Of a stretch of 64,000 bases of DNA, positions 33,201 to 45,496 are shown in pieces (the first letter of the stretch is position 1; each line of letters starts with the position of its first letter). Origin of the DNA: Nereocystis luetkeana (Eukaryota > Sar > Phaeophyceae > Laminariales > Laminariaceae); the NCBI GenBank assembly GCA_031213475.1, contig JARUPZ010000007.1, positions 10,067,458-10,131,457 on the forward strand, in the 5' to 3' direction. The position numbers and the translations under genes were made by a program. A model generated the notes under the pieces. It was not told the DNA's origin. It saw only the letters and a list, made by a program, of their open reading frames with translations, and searched no databases.

Positions 33201-34885
33201 ACATTGAAAAATAAACGGTATTGGGTAGATTTTCGGTTAAGGAGCCCCATCAGTCAGAAATATCGCCTCGTAAGGCAAAAGGTGCTTACGCCCTCGCAGC
33301 ACGCGTCGATCGTACCCTAAAATAGACTCTCCTGCTATGCTACCATGTACTGCCAACGTTGCAACCCCCCGCCAGAAGGAACGATCGGTCGTGTCCGCTG
33401 TCCGCCCCCCTCGCCAGCTGGTGTCATACACACACGCTGTTTTGGGCGTGCTGTCCCCACTGAACAAGCCCCTCTCACCTCCGCCTTCCATATGTTGCAA
33501 CTCCTTTCCGCACACTCATGTGAATTTTTTTTCGTGATTGTATCTTTTTTCGGCAGATTAACGCCACGTGGCCGGAGAAGTGCCTCCAGCCTGGGGTGAC
33601 GAGGTGCACCCTAGAGCACAACCACCGCCTAAGCGGGCCTCTCCGCGCCGGCAGGCAAGACCCGGTCCTTCCCGAGGAGCTGTTGGCCGAGCACGTCAGC
33701 GCGCTCAAGGAGTGGGCTAGGATTCCCGTCGCCGTCCGTACGCAGGTATTTACTAGGATCACTCGATATTTTTTTGGTCTGTCCACCGTGACGCCTGGTA
33801 CGGTGTGTTATACATACCTGGTATATGGTCAGTGTTTAGTGGTGACGAGTGTAATAGTTGCTTCGTTTTCAAGCTGTTGAAGCTATCAAGAGTCCGTAGT
33901 GCAAGCTGCACTCCACCGAGGCAGTCATCCGGCAGGCACTACTGCCCATGACTATAGTGACTGGTGTTTGGCGACCAAATGCTCCACGCCTCTGACAAAT
34001 CATCCACCGTAGATGATCTACAGTAGTTCCTCAAATGTCGTTGTGAGAGGTTGTGCCGGATCTGCATGGTATAGATCCAGCCCAGGAAACATACGCTACT
34101 GTAGGTTCGTGCGGACTGTACGACTCTCACCCGGCAACATGAGCTGCAGCAGATCCTACGCGATCGAGAATAGAGCTAGCTGCCTTGAAATATATCGATC
34201 ATGAAATGGGAACCGATCATAACGTCCGAGAGTGTAAAACGGTCCCCTGGAAAATGTTGTGTTTCTTCTGCAAACTATTAATGATATTCGCCGTCGGTCT
34301 TGTTCCCCCCTGTCCGATCAGATGCAAATCCTGAGGCACGAGTTCTTCGAAGGCCGCCAGCTCTCTCTCGAGGCGCAACGATGTGTCCACACCCTCTCCG
34401 GTCAAGAAGCCCCCCGCCGCCGCGCGGCGGCCGCTGCCGCGGCGGCCGCCGCCGCCGCTGCCGCTGCCCCCGCGGCCGTGGTGGCCGCGCTTCCGGGGTC
34501 CCGCGTGAATGACCCCATCTTCCGCGACAGCATGACCATCATCGGCAACGCCCTGCGGCAGGCTCTGGAGTCCGGCGCCGACGCCCCGGGCCTGAAGCGA
34601 AGGTGCGAAGGTTTCGCGGAAGGCCTGCGGAAGACCACCGTCGCGGCCACGGATAACACCGACTCGCGCAAGAGGTTGCGCGATGGTGGCCCCGTCGTCG
34701 GAGGAGCTCTGGCGCCGAACCCGATGTTGTCCGCCGTGTCCCCGATCCCCGGGTTGGTAACGCCCCTTCCGGGCGTTCCCATGACCGCGGGCATGGCCCT
34801 GGGCTCCCCCCCTGCCGCGGCTATGCCGACTGTTCTGACTCCTGCCCCCTCCGCTGTTCCGGAGGGGTTCGTCGCGGGGCCGTGA
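30292..34885 (+). CDS. FAR1-type zinc-finger DNA-binding protein, four exons
   Basis: Likely a nuclear DNA-binding protein with a FAR1-type domain (WRKY-GCM1-like zinc fold) and no transposase part, so a possible transcription regulator. Exons: 30292-30576, 32475-32630, 33557-33745, 34322-34885; all joins are phase 0, giving about 397 residues. An acidic, Gly-rich start (1-50) leads to IYQGKTFDDWDDMEANVRRLARKAGF (about 54-79), the typical first part of the domain. Zinc ligands fit C114 or C116 (VWKCDC), C144 (GCPFQINATW) and H168/H170 (LEHNHRLSG). The last exon has a helical stretch, an Arg-Arg-Arg and a long Ala run, then a Pro/Ala/Val-rich tail ending at TGA 34883-34885. The first donor is weak: GTGGCA at 30577 is chosen, and GTCGGT at 30583 keeps the same phase. 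Introns contain MITE-E-like and repeat G sequence. Confidence 0.7.
33061..33322. repeat. MITE-E relative in an intron
   Basis: Shares 'atattttctgaggc.cc.cactt' at the left and 'ggttaaggagccccat' near the right with the complete element at 42587-42827, but its ends have diverged. It lies in the second intron of the FAR1-type gene. Confidence 0.5.
34010..34215 (+). repeat. Dispersed repeat G
   Basis: 'gatctacagtag', 'atagatccagcccaggaaac', 'tacgctactgtag', 'gagctgcagcagatc' and 'tcatgaaatgggaacc' match 11805-11970 and 52790-53275. It lies in the third intron of the FAR1-type gene. Confidence 0.6.
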
Positions 34886-37550
34886 GAGACGTTGGCGTGC
34901 GAAAGAGGTGATAGGTGTGCCGTTGTGTTTCGGAAGTGGCGCAGCTTGCGGCGGCATGATGGAAAAATGCGGTAGGGGGGGGAGGGGGCGAGGAGAGGGG
35001 GGGGGCGTCACGGAAGGTGCCCTTGGTCTGGGTCTCGCCGAAGACGTGGTATGCTGTTTTTACGGCGTTGGAAATTTCCTTGTCCGACGTCTTGCCATCG
35101 TGGAATGACATGGTTGTCTTCACTAGAGATGGTTGAAATATTCGCGGATTCTGCCGGGCTGTGCTTCGTCGCTGCCTGTGTGTAAGCATGTCTATGCTTG
35201 GATACGCTTGCCGACAGGGTGCAGTTTCTAGTTGTTTTGTGTGAGGGGTATTGATATTCCGAAGCGTTTAGCCAGCGATACATGCGTGCTACCTGTGTCT
35301 TGATTTATGGTTTTAGGCAGGGGTAGCAGGCAGGCAGGCAGCTTATATGTTTTCCGAGTTGATATGACAACAGTTTCGTCAAAACTGTGGTGCTTCGATG
35401 AGATGTATTGCGCTGGCACGAGCGGGCGTTGCATGTATAAGGTGGCCATTTCGAAGCGGCGCGGTGTAGTAGATATATTCGTGCGCGCTACCTGAGCGAT
35501 GCGCATCTGTATGTTTTGTTTTTGTTTTGACGTTTCGGAGCCGCCGCTGGACTGCAATGTAGTTAAAAGAAGAAACGCAGAGCCAGTACGTGAATACCAG
35601 TATCATCTTTGAACAACATCACTCCCGAAAGAGCTCTTAGGTCTTGTTACGTGGTCTTCACATCTAAGACCTCGTATCGACCATTCCCCCACTACTATAA
35701 CGTACTCTTGTGTCACTGCAACTGGTCCGTCCAATCTCGGCGCTGCACCAACTTTGAGCGTCGTAGTGTCCGTCGCATGCGTTCCAGGAACGTTTTGTTG
35801 GTATGTAGCGCTTATCCTCGAAGGCTCGGAACTATCGGTTTTGACTCGATCGGCCTGACATGAACCCAGCACGCTCATTCAAGCTGCAAATTGGCCATTA
35901 CTATAGCTGATTTATGTCATGAAACTAGCGCCGCGGTGCGGGGTAGAGGGGGTAGGTACTATCGGGCCCGAACAAAAAACTGACTCAAGAGTTTCCGCAA
36001 CTTTGAAGAACCACCAAAATGTCTGCACACTCCGGTTTGTGTCGTACGTTTGGATGTATTTGCTCCTGGTACATACCAGGTACTTACGTAGCCCATGGGG
36101 CTGCTCGTGTGGGGTTGGGCGGACGTGTTTCTCAACGTCGTTGCTTGGGTTATTGTCGCGAGTCTCGACGTTTGTGGGAATCTACCTTGTTGCCCGATGA
36201 CAGGCCCAACAAATATTTTAACGATGTGTTCCCTTCCCATCTGGAGACGTTCGAGAATATAGAAAGCTGTCGCTAGGAGCTCGCGCAGCAGGATACATGG
36301 TAATTGCCCTCAACTTGTGTGCGTAGGTGGACGGTGGACAACAGTAGTGGGGTGAAAAAAAAGAAGGAATCAGGAAAAAAACTTTTTTCGAGCACGTGAT
36401 GCGTGATCTTGAGACACGATGACCACCACCGCCACCACTAGGCTTCGCTTCTAGCAACCCCCTCCTTCTGTTCTGCTGCCTGTGTTGCGATTTGACCCGC
36501 AGGGTCGGCTGTGCTGACGGTCCGCGGTGCTGATGCGTCCGCCGAGATTGGTCTGGCTCTTTCTTTAGTACTGTGTACTAACAGTGGCGGATGGTGTTTG
36601 TTTCTTTTATCGCGGTCGGTCGGGTGTTACAACGATTTCGAAAAGGGGCCGTATTTTTCGGTGCGGTCAAAATTTCCCAATTGCCTGCTTGGTCGTTCAC
36701 TCTTCGGCCAATCAGATGCAATTAAACTAGAAAAAAAACAAAGAAATTAAATTGAAAAAAATAAAAATCCCCGTTAAGATGGGCCCTAATCTCGTGGCGA
36801 CAACATTCACGAAATAGCAGGACCTGCAAAAGAAACCGACATCTGCCACAGGGGTGGGTGCAATCCGTCGCCTACCACTACTGACTGTACTGGTAAAAGC
36901 GAGCGTTTTTCTAAGGCTTGCCTCATCGCAACGCTCGGCCGCGTTTTAACGCTACAGAAGCGGCCGCGATGACCGCCGATGCCGCGACGGCCGCAACGCT
37001 CAACAAAAGCCGCGATCGTTGACGTCGCCGATCAGCCGCAACCCTGCCCCTGGAAGACCAGGCTTGCTTCACCTGTGTTCCGAGACGACCAAACATAACG
37101 CGGTGGAACAAGAGACGCAACCGACGGCCGAGGTGCGAAGAAGGGTGATTGGTTGGTGAGATTATGCCGCAGGTAAAAGAGACAGGCTGGGTTGCTCGAG
37201 AAGGCCGCTTGAGATGTGACGGTGGACACAGTCTAACCAGCAACATGCTCCTTCGAGTTCTCAGCTGCGTTCGCCCACGCTACTGCAACCATCCCCGGGC
37301 ATTTTCGTACTATAAATATTAGCTCTTCAACAATCCGGGCATCTGAAACACTTGAACAGCACGAGGAACGCCGCGGAGCATGCATGCCGTGAAACAAATA
37401 CAGGCTCTTCACTCTCTGCTGACTACGTACCATTCACAAGGAATGCACCGCACACACGCGCGATGGACGTATGATAGCTTGCAGAGCTGACCATCGACCA
37501 ACTCTGGCGATTTCACAGCTGAAGTATGCCAGGTATGTCGTACCAGGTAT
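34886..37550. other. No gene recognised
   Basis: 3' flank of the FAR1-type gene (T/G-rich) and then mixed sequence. An Ala/Arg-rich minus-strand frame at 36923-37246 ends in a hydrophobic Ala/Val segment but has no supported borders and is not called. Confidence 0.4.
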
Positions 37551-37574
37551 GTATGTCGAATAATGCGGTCATAT

Positions 37575-37885
37575 GAGTGGGGTCCCATGTGGGTACTAGG
37601 TCTCCTTCCCCAAATAGTACCGCCTCGTTACACACAAGTTCAAGGTCGCACCCAGTGTCTGTCACTCCCTTCCGCGTTGATCCGAGGTATCGACACACCT
37701 CGGTGCTTACTCGTACGTAAAAAAATAAGAGGGGGGTAATGTGGATACCAGGTCCCCTTCCCCTAGATAGTACCGCCTCATTACGCACAAGTCCAACGTC
37801 ACACCCAAAGTCTGTCACTCCGTTCCGTGCAGACACGAGGTATATGCCGAGCCACCTCGGTGTGCACTCCACACCACAACCACAC
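37575..37885 (+). repeat. Tandem duplication, about 160 bp unit
   Basis: Two diverged copies of a segment containing 'tccttcccc.aatagtaccg', 'cctc.ttac.cacaagt' and 'gtctgtcactccnttccg'. It lies just downstream (minus sense) of the last dephospho-CoA kinase exon and may include its 3' end. Confidence 0.75.
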
Positions 37886-37928
37886 AAGAGAGAAACCTGT
37901 CCGGGACGTCCGTTCCACATTTTCTTAC

Positions 37929-40292
37929 GAAGCAATTCCACACCTTCTCCGCTAATTGCTCCTCTGTCCCTTCATTGGAGAGCACCATCGTCGCTCGGGC
38001 CGCTCGCTCTTCGTTGGTCATGGGCTGCGAGGCTACCCTTTTATCGGCCTGGTCCTCGTCGAAGCCGTTCCGTTTCATCAGCCGCGCCCTGTACAGCAGC
38101 AGCACAGCAGCAATAAAGCAGCACAGCAGTGAGCTCGTCGACCAAGCCACGCGCACGCACACCACACGGCGGCGAACGCGACGAACACATTGCCCTCACT
38201 GTCTGTCTCGGATATAATGAGCGTTCACTACGCACTCGGACGACGTCTTGAAGTGTAATATCGTACCAGGTACATCCCAGACAGCCAGTCTCGGCGAGAG
38301 GGCGGCGCCGTGTGCCGACGATCGTGGGCAAGACAGCCGAGGGCACTTTAGCTGTTTTTTCGAACGATAAATGCGTTGTTGCGATATGCCATTCCCCTGT
38401 CCGCGTTCTGTCAAAAGGGTAACATTTTACCTTTGCACACGCTACGCTTACGCGAATAAAAATACGTATTCAAGCGACGCTACTTGAATGAAGCTTCACA
38501 GGCTACCAGGTACGCTAACAGAAAAAAAAATCCACGTTCCCCGTTCCGCGCTACGCTACGGTCCGCCTCACAGACGAGAGTAACGCACGTGCACACGGCC
38601 TCACGGCAACGACGCGAATGGATCACACTTCGGGGATACCTTTCAGCGAGGAGATACCGCTGCAAAAAACGAAACCAGTGTTTACAAACGTGCAGCGCAG
38701 CGCACGAACACAACGCCACAAAAGGACACGACTCCAGGGAGGCTCTGCTTGCTTACGCGGTGCAAAGAAACGCCCCGAATGAACACCAACATGAGAGGGA
38801 AACGGAATTATTGCGCTACTGCGGCACACCTCGCTTACAGATGAGAGCTGCACACGGTCACGCAAACAGTTCGTAGGGTCTCACCAGATTATCTCTTAGC
38901 GAGGAGAGATTTTTTTTTTGTAAACTTCCAACACAAGAACAAGACAAACACGTGACGAACACGAGAACACAAGTACCAAAATATGCAATAAACAAGGAGG
39001 CTCCACAAACTCAAGTCGCTCGTGCGGCGCGAACAAACCAAAGAAAAAAACAGATCGAATGAAACGAAACCGAGAAGGGAGAAGAGACTTACCGCGCCAC
39101 CGACGGGGGTACTTGCACCACCCACAGGTCGTCACACAAGTCATCCCACCCGGCTTCGAGCAGCACTGCCGCCTCGAGCACCACGGATTCTGCGCCCTCT
39201 CTTCCCAGCCCCTCGATCTTCTCCTCCGCCAACAGCCGTATCTCCGGCCAAACGATACCCTGCAGTCTGGCCATGTTGGAAGGGTTTCCAAAAACCTGTT
39301 GGGCCAGAAGGATCGAGGGTTGGGGGCGGTTGCGATTATGGCTGGGGTTTCGTGGCATGCATGCGCGGGAAAAACGTTTCGTTGCTTCTGCTGCTGCTGC
39401 TGCCGCAGCGGCGGCGGGACGAGACGCCCTTCGTTGGGCGTTCGCGTGATGATAGCCGTAACCCTAGCCCGCTGCTTGTCGTTCAAACGCGTTCAACGCT
39501 TGCTCGTGGGCAAGCCTCGGCGCTGATGTCTGCGTAAAAACTTGAAACTTACTGCTGCAAGTAGCTAGGCACTCCTGTCTGCAACCGAGATGTTGCCCGT
39601 TTTTTTTTCGTTTTCTATTTCATGGTATAGGCTCGTTACACCGTGCTTGCAAGCAGAGTAAAACACGCCGCAAAAAAGAAAGAAAAAGGGCCGACGCCGG
39701 ACAACAGGACGAGGTACGGAACTGACGGCGCAGCAGTGTCTACCGCGCACCGCGTACTTTCGCTGCATCAGCTCTGGCTTTTTGTGGCTTGTGCCGCCAT
39801 CGCTTTATTTCGATGCGGATCGCATCGCGAATCGCGCAGTCTTCATCTATTTCTCTGGAGGCAACACAAACGTTACATTTTCGGCCGAGAAGGTCTACCT
39901 GGTACCAGGTATGTACTTGAGAGAGTAATAACTCAACGCACCGCCTCTCCAAGCGCACGGCGGTCGATGGTCCCATCATCGCCCACAATTTTCGAGCCGA
40001 ACTCGTCCACCAGCTTTTCGAAGCAACGCGTCCCTGGTTGGTAGCTCTCGTGGCCAAGCTTGTCGGCGTCGAGGACCGCCACCCCGCAGTCGCTCAGCAC
40101 CCTCGAAACAGTGCTCTTACCCGAGGCGATCCCCCCTACAATCCCAAGGACAGAAGGGCGGCGGCTAAAGGATAGACCTCCTCTTCCGAGCTTCATGCTT
40201 AGCCCAGATGATGTCGACACTCTAGGTGGATAAGTGAGAAAGGAGAAAGTGGTCGAGATGTGGAGCAGCACTAGAGCACGGCTTGGCTTCAT
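37929..40292 (-). CDS. coaE: Dephospho-CoA kinase, three recognised exons
   Basis: Catalyses the last step of coenzyme A synthesis, transferring phosphate from ATP to the 3' hydroxyl of dephospho-CoA. Exons: 40292-39942, 39295-39093, 38088-37929 (714 nt, 238 codons; phases 0 and 2 match). The P-loop GGIASGKST is at residues 53-61 and DADKLGH at 75-81. The second exon has VFGNPSNMARLQGIVWPEI and LLEAGWDDLCDDLWVV. The third has RLMKRNGFDEDQADKRVASQ, the conserved lid and base region. This single-domain layout differs from animal COASY fusions. About 45 residues precede the kinase and start with a hydrophobic, Ser/Thr-rich segment, so an organelle-targeting or signal peptide is possible. The third exon ends at a good donor (GTAAGA), so a small last exon probably follows; reading through instead gives a short tail. 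An in-frame GTG at 40328 is not used as start. Confidence 0.88.
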
Positions 40293-40299
40293 CGGGTGG

Positions 40300-41770
40300 G
40301 AACAGGAACACGAGACGCGGTGGAACACCAGCTGGGAATGTGAGATGATGAGGCGGGAGGTATGGAACTCCTATTTCGGAGATCTCGGAGATCATGGAGA
40401 TCTCGGAGATTGTTGTCGGGGTAGGTTACCGATGCTGTGGCGCCTGTTCGGCAACTTGAGCTTCGGCGAAAGGTTCTCGGTGGGCGCTTGCCACCGCTGG
40501 GTATGCTCGCGAAGGTGTCGACTCCTACTGTTATCAGTGGTGAACCTTTGGTACTCCACGGGCCGAATTATCGTCATCGCAGTTGCACCACGAAGCTTAT
40601 TCATGCAAGTGACCCTATCATGCGCAAAATAACAAAGTAACACGCGAAAACCACGAACCAGGAACGTCCTCATGTGTTCCAGGTACTCGTACGCATCGCT
40701 TGTACAAGAATAGCATTATAATCTTCTCCCCATCACAAATCATGCCTCTCACGCTCTCAAAATCTTCGTCTGATTTGGAGTTAATCTGAAACTGCTGTGT
40801 AGGTCTGGAATAACAGCAGACCGAGCACAGCAGCAGCCTTGGAACAACAGCAGAAAGAGCAACGCGACTTCGGAACTACAGCAGACAGAACAAAGTAGCT
40901 TCGGAATCGTAGAGCAATCGACTTTCACACGATCGAATGCACATGACGGTGGATGGATGCGGATAACGAACACGGCGGTGCACATGCGAACGAAAAAGAG
41001 GCACTGCTGCGCACATGTATTACGGAACGTCGTTGATAAAAAATATACTTACTCTCGTTGTTCCACGAAGACGACACGCCCTCGCAATCTCTAGACGAGC
41101 ATCGATGGGCACCGAATTGTTGCTCTCTCGATTTTCAGCTTCAAGCAGATCATTACTCACTCGTAGATCTATCTCTTGTCCGGGTGGCTTTTGCGTATAT
41201 GCTTAGTACAAGCTGCACTCTCCCCCAGGTGCGGGCTGCATGTGACTGCCTGCTTACTGCATGCATTTGATGCGAACATCAAATCTACTCCTGTAGAGAA
41301 GTCTGCAAATTTACGATAATCGAGGTAAAAACTGACAAACTGCTGTAGACTCATGTCTACCGGTTGTACAGTAGTAATTATTAATATCATACATTTTGCA
41401 ACTCCAACAGCGGACACGGCGGTGAGGACCGCATCCGGTCTGCGAATCGTCTACGTAATAATACAACAAAACCGATTTTGCCCTCGGTTGGGAGCTGATT
41501 CTTCCACCCGATCAAAGCCTGCATCCGTTTAGCACACACCGTTGATTAATTGGACCTGAGTTACTACTGTACATCCGATTGGCGATGACAAAGGAACATC
41601 GTCGCCTTTCTTCCCCTACTGGCAGCAGTTAGATTCAAGATGCGAGGCCGTCGTATGTATTTTGTACAAGTAAGCGTTCCATATATAACTGCCACGCACT
41701 CGCTGCGGCTCGACACATCTTGAAGACCAGCCCCGCTCCCTTCCTAAAAGCGGAACTTTTTTAGTGCTAC
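40300..41770. other. Promoter side of the dephospho-CoA kinase; no other gene recognised
   Basis: Contains a GGAGATCTC-rich stretch (40370-40415, four copies of 'ggagatct' type words) and a small GGAACaACAGCAGA-type tandem at 40805-40905. No convincing coding frame. Confidence 0.4.
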
Positions 41771-41773
41771 AAG

Positions 41774-42560
41774 TCAGCGCCTCCCTCGCCCTCTTCCACC
41801 CTTACCCCTCCTGCGATCAAAGCTCGCGCCGTCGTCGAACGCGTCTCCTCCCCCACGTATCTCCTCGCCCCCCGCCCCCCTCGCTACAACCTCTCCGCCT
41901 TCGACGCTCCACGATCTGCCTTGGACCCTCTCTGCCCGGAATTTTCTGACTGGGCGCGAGGAACGCGCGGGTGTGGGTGCGGCGGCCGCCGCGGATGCCG
42001 CGGTAGTCGTTGCATCGGCGGCGGCGGCAGCGGCAGAAGTCACGCCCTCCACGGGGGAATCCCGTCGTCTTCGTCCGGCGCCAATTGCTGAGGACGCAAC
42101 GATGGCTGGATCGATGCGGTCGCTATGAACACCGTTGCTACCGTTGCTGCTGCCGCTGCTGCTGTATCCCGCCGCTGTGTTTAACCCCGCATAGCCGGGG
42201 ATGGGTTCCGCTCCGTCGATGCCTGCGATGTTCTGAACGCGGCCAACCACGCCTCCAGCAAGCATCACCTTTGCCGGGGGGTGGATCGAGGGACAGAAAA
42301 AATGTCGAGCAGAGAAGAGCACGCATGTATGAGGGAATCGGAGCACCAGCATTGGAGGTGCCATACTGGCTGCAATCACAATAACTCGGCGGAACACAGG
42401 AAGCGGTGTAAAGCCCGCCACCAACGGTCGTGCTTGCAGGCGAGGGAAGAAACGAGTGCGTCGGGTCGTCAGCTTCGAGCCTGACCCATCCGTCCGGCAT
42501 AGCTGCGTAACACATGCTTCCAATATCGCCCTTGCGAAACGGATACACAACACATGTCGG
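41774..42560 (-). CDS. Unknown protein, probable 3' exons
   Basis: Two GC-rich coding-like blocks. 42268-41774 starts after an acceptor in phase 0 (VMLAGGVVGRVQNIAGIDG), continues with Ser/Asn and Ala-rich low complexity and ends in an Arg/Gly-rich tail at a stop (165 codons with stop). Upstream, after a TTTCAG acceptor at 42560, lies PTCVVYPFRKGDIGSMCYAAMPDGW, which looks like folded, Cys-containing protein and meets a GTCAGG donor in phase 0 after the Trp. Joining the two is plausible but unproven. MITE-E sits only 27 bp upstream. Family not recognised. Confidence 0.35.
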
Positions 42561-42586
42561 CTGAAAGTCGATGATTCCATTGCAGG

Positions 42587-42827
42587 CGTTCTACGATAGA
42601 GGTCCACCCTATATTTTCTGAGGCTCCTCACTTAAAGAGCTTCATTCCTCACCCGAAAACTGACGTCAGCAAAAATCTAAATGCATCGCGGCGAATAATC
42701 CCATTGCCCAAGTCTGCAAAACGTTTTTTTTCGAAATCAAGAGTGTGATATTCCGACGATTTGGGGTCAAGGAACCCCGTCTTTCAGAAACACAATAGCG
42801 GAAATGTGCTACCTCTATCGTAGAACG
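42587..42827. mobile_element. MITE-E, complete copy
   Basis: 241 bp with perfect 17 bp inverted ends CGTTCTACGATAGAGGT and ACCTCTATCGTAGAACG. No coding frame. Related fragments at 1-115 and 33061-33322. Confidence 0.85.
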
Positions 42828-43667
42828 GGTCATTATGTTGCACCTCCTCTTGCACGTTGTCGTGTTACGTATTGAAAGCGATATTTTAGCTCATGAACTA
42901 CATCCAGCGCACCCAGGGTCCCGAAGGTAGATCAGCATATATGCAAGTTCCGTGATCGCAAAATTACAAACCAGAGAAAAGAAAGTATCGCAAAATAACG
43001 AGAATTTCCCGTCGCGAGTGGGGGCTGGGCCTACAACTTACAAGGCAACTATTACGTCAGAAAGTATCGATACCATGTCGTATCGTTGCCGAACACCAAT
43101 GTGTACCTGGTATTGCTGCTGCTGTACTGCTGTGCCATGTAAAGGGCTGTGAGTTGAATAACAATAAGTCGCCGACACGGACAATAAGGTCCGACTTCTA
43201 CTGTAGTTGTTACGTGATTGGGTATTGCAGTTACTTGTGTGCGGGAATTTGCGGAGTTCTACGTCTTTGCATTTGACTGGACTGGCGCGTTTGGATTCGA
43301 CGTGTGTTTTTCTTTCACGAAAGACTGAGGAAAATTTAGTTGCCTTGCTTCATTACCCAATTTACAACTACTACTGCTGTAGCCGTGAGTTCAGCCAATT
43401 CACAGCTCACACTCCTAGGACTGTACTGGTACCAGGGTATATACTACAGTAGTAGCAGTGTCATCCGCTCGTGAGACAGAGAAAATCGCCGTTTCACACC
43501 TTGATGCCTCGCGGATGGAAGCCTGAGCTCGTCAAGAGTCTGCTGACGGTTCCCGACGTGAGCCGTCCCGTCCGTTGGTCTTGCTTCTGTACGACCTCGA
43601 CAGAAGTTCCTGGAGAAACATTCGCCCTGGCGGAGACGCAAAAAATGAAATGAAATAAAATAGGAAT

Positions 43668-43987
43668 AGGCCCCGGGTGGCTTGGTAGGTGGTCCGCGTG
43701 CCTATCAAGATCAATTACGTGGGTGCAAGCCTCACCGAGTGCATGCTCGGAGGGACTTTTTCTTGCATAAATAATTGATTAGCGGGAAGCGCGAGAGCGT
43801 GAGTTAGCTACATTCGATGAAAATCGACGAGCAGTGGGAATGCCGAACCCTATACGCGACAAAAAATAAAAGGTACGTACCGGGGGGGAGAAGGGACGAC
43901 ACATGTGACCACGGCTTGTCCAGAAGATCGCTGAGGGTAAAACCTCCTACGAGTCGTAGGCTGGAAAAGTACAAGTGATGATAAAAA
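43668..43987 (+). mobile_element. SINE-2, second copy
   Basis: Begins 'ggccccgggtggcttggtag', with the head, the 'gcgagagcgtgagttagc' body and 'gaccacggcttgtccagaag' shared with 26204-26515. The B box is altered (gtgggtgcaagcc), so this copy is probably no longer transcribed from its own promoter. Confidence 0.8.
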
Positions 43988-44315
43988 AAGGAACAACGTC
44001 AACTATCGACTTCAACTTCAACTATCATGATCAACTCTGTTCAACAGTATCAAGTATCAGCTTAGTCAGCATGTAAGCGTCGCAGCCTGCATGATTGTTA
44101 TTATCGTACGTGGGGGGTTAGGGTTCGTCTGCAATGATATGTTTTTGTCGAGGAGACAAAAGAGCGAATTAAAATTTGGGCCCTCCAAACACACGAAAAA
44201 GAGACAACAAGACACAGGCGGAGAGATAGGCCTCATGCCAAAGGACAAGCAGCCCGTCGCAAGGCTTAAAGCTGGGAAGAGTCGAAACTATCTGCCGCAT
44301 CGGCAGCATCGGCGA

Positions 44316-44634
44316 GGACCTTTAACAATCTGGGAGAAGGGATCTTTAGGTTGGTAGTCTGTTCGGATGTTTTGGTTCCTGTTGGGATCAAGGCACGCGC
44401 GAAGACCCAACCCAACCCCTGACTCTAACCCTAACCCTAACCCTAACCCAAACGCTGACCCCAAACCGCAGCCGAAACGGGCCAAAACTCGCCATAAACG
44501 CGGCTACGCCGAGTTTGCATTGAACCAGGAAATTTCTCAGATGCGGACGACGATTCCGAAGCGCAGACCACGCTAAACATTTTTTAAGTAAAAAACATCC
44601 CTAAAGATCCCTTCTCCCAGACTGCTAAACCTAC
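44316..44634. mobile_element. MITE-D copy with CCCTAA units
   Basis: Inverted ends 'aacaatctgggagaaggg' and 'cccttctcccagactgc', same family as 9724-10015 but reversed. At 44428-44455 it carries a run of CTAACCCTAACCC units like telomere repeats; the sibling has only one or two GGGTTAG-like units, so the run varies between copies. Confidence 0.8.
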
Positions 44635-44704
44635 TCGCATCGGCCGCATCCTACCCTAACAACCTGACCCTGCCTTACGCAATATTACAGGGACATGTTC
44701 GGTA

Positions 44705-44985
44705 GGGTGCGTACCGAAGTATATCGGGGGTGTGTGCTCGATATATACCGGTGCCCGACACTTCAGTAAGTTCGGTACGACCTCGATATTTCGGTACCTG
44801 ATACTTCGGTAAGTTCGGTACGGCCTCGATGCCAGTCTTCGGGAAGTTCGGTACGGCCTCGATACCGGCATTCGACACTTCGATAAATTCGGTACTTTTT
44901 CGATACCGGTACCCGACATTTCGGTAAGTTCGGTCTTTTTTCGATGCCGGTACCTCACACTTCAGTGAGTTCGGTACGCCCACCA
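44705..44985 (-). repeat. Tandem repeat, about 36-40 bp unit, seven copies
   Basis: The unit is 'cttcggtaagttcggtacg' plus 'cctcgat.ccggtacccgaca'. Reading frames through it give repeats of the type 'TELTEVSGTGIE', which arise from the tandem structure. Confidence 0.85.
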
Positions 44986-45496
44986 AAAATACCTCGTCTA
45001 CGGGTATACCCTACCGGACATACCCTTGCAAAATGTCCATTGTGCCTGCTATACATCTCTCAGGACAACGCGGAGTGAGTGACCACCTCTCCGATGATGG
45101 GTTGACTGCTCTACTGCTGGTGCTGCTGCTGTTCGCAGCGCAGCACCTCATACTAGAAACCCCGAGCAGGATACGAAGCAGATTTCAAAGCTCGTATCAA
45201 ACGCCGCCAGAAAGAGCACAAAAACGTGCAACAAACTACAATCTCGATCCGAATGACGATAGGGAGGGCATCCAGACACACCCCGTCGAATTTATTGCGG
45301 ATCGGAAACGGACCTTTCGATCCTTTCAAACTGGCGGCATGAGAATCAAGTGCAGTACTTGCATCCGAGGTATGTTCGTACGCAACAGCGACTGGGAGAG
45401 ATAAGTACAAGCCATCGCACAATCAATATGATAAGGCTGTGCTATAGTGGTTATAGTGGTACGCCCAGGGATAAAAATATAATGGAATGCCATCGG

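Noticed and set aside
44656..44986. Protein of repeated 'TELTEVSGTGIE' type
   Set aside because: It arises from a 36-40 bp tandem repeat with changing unit length and frame; no start, splice site or family support.
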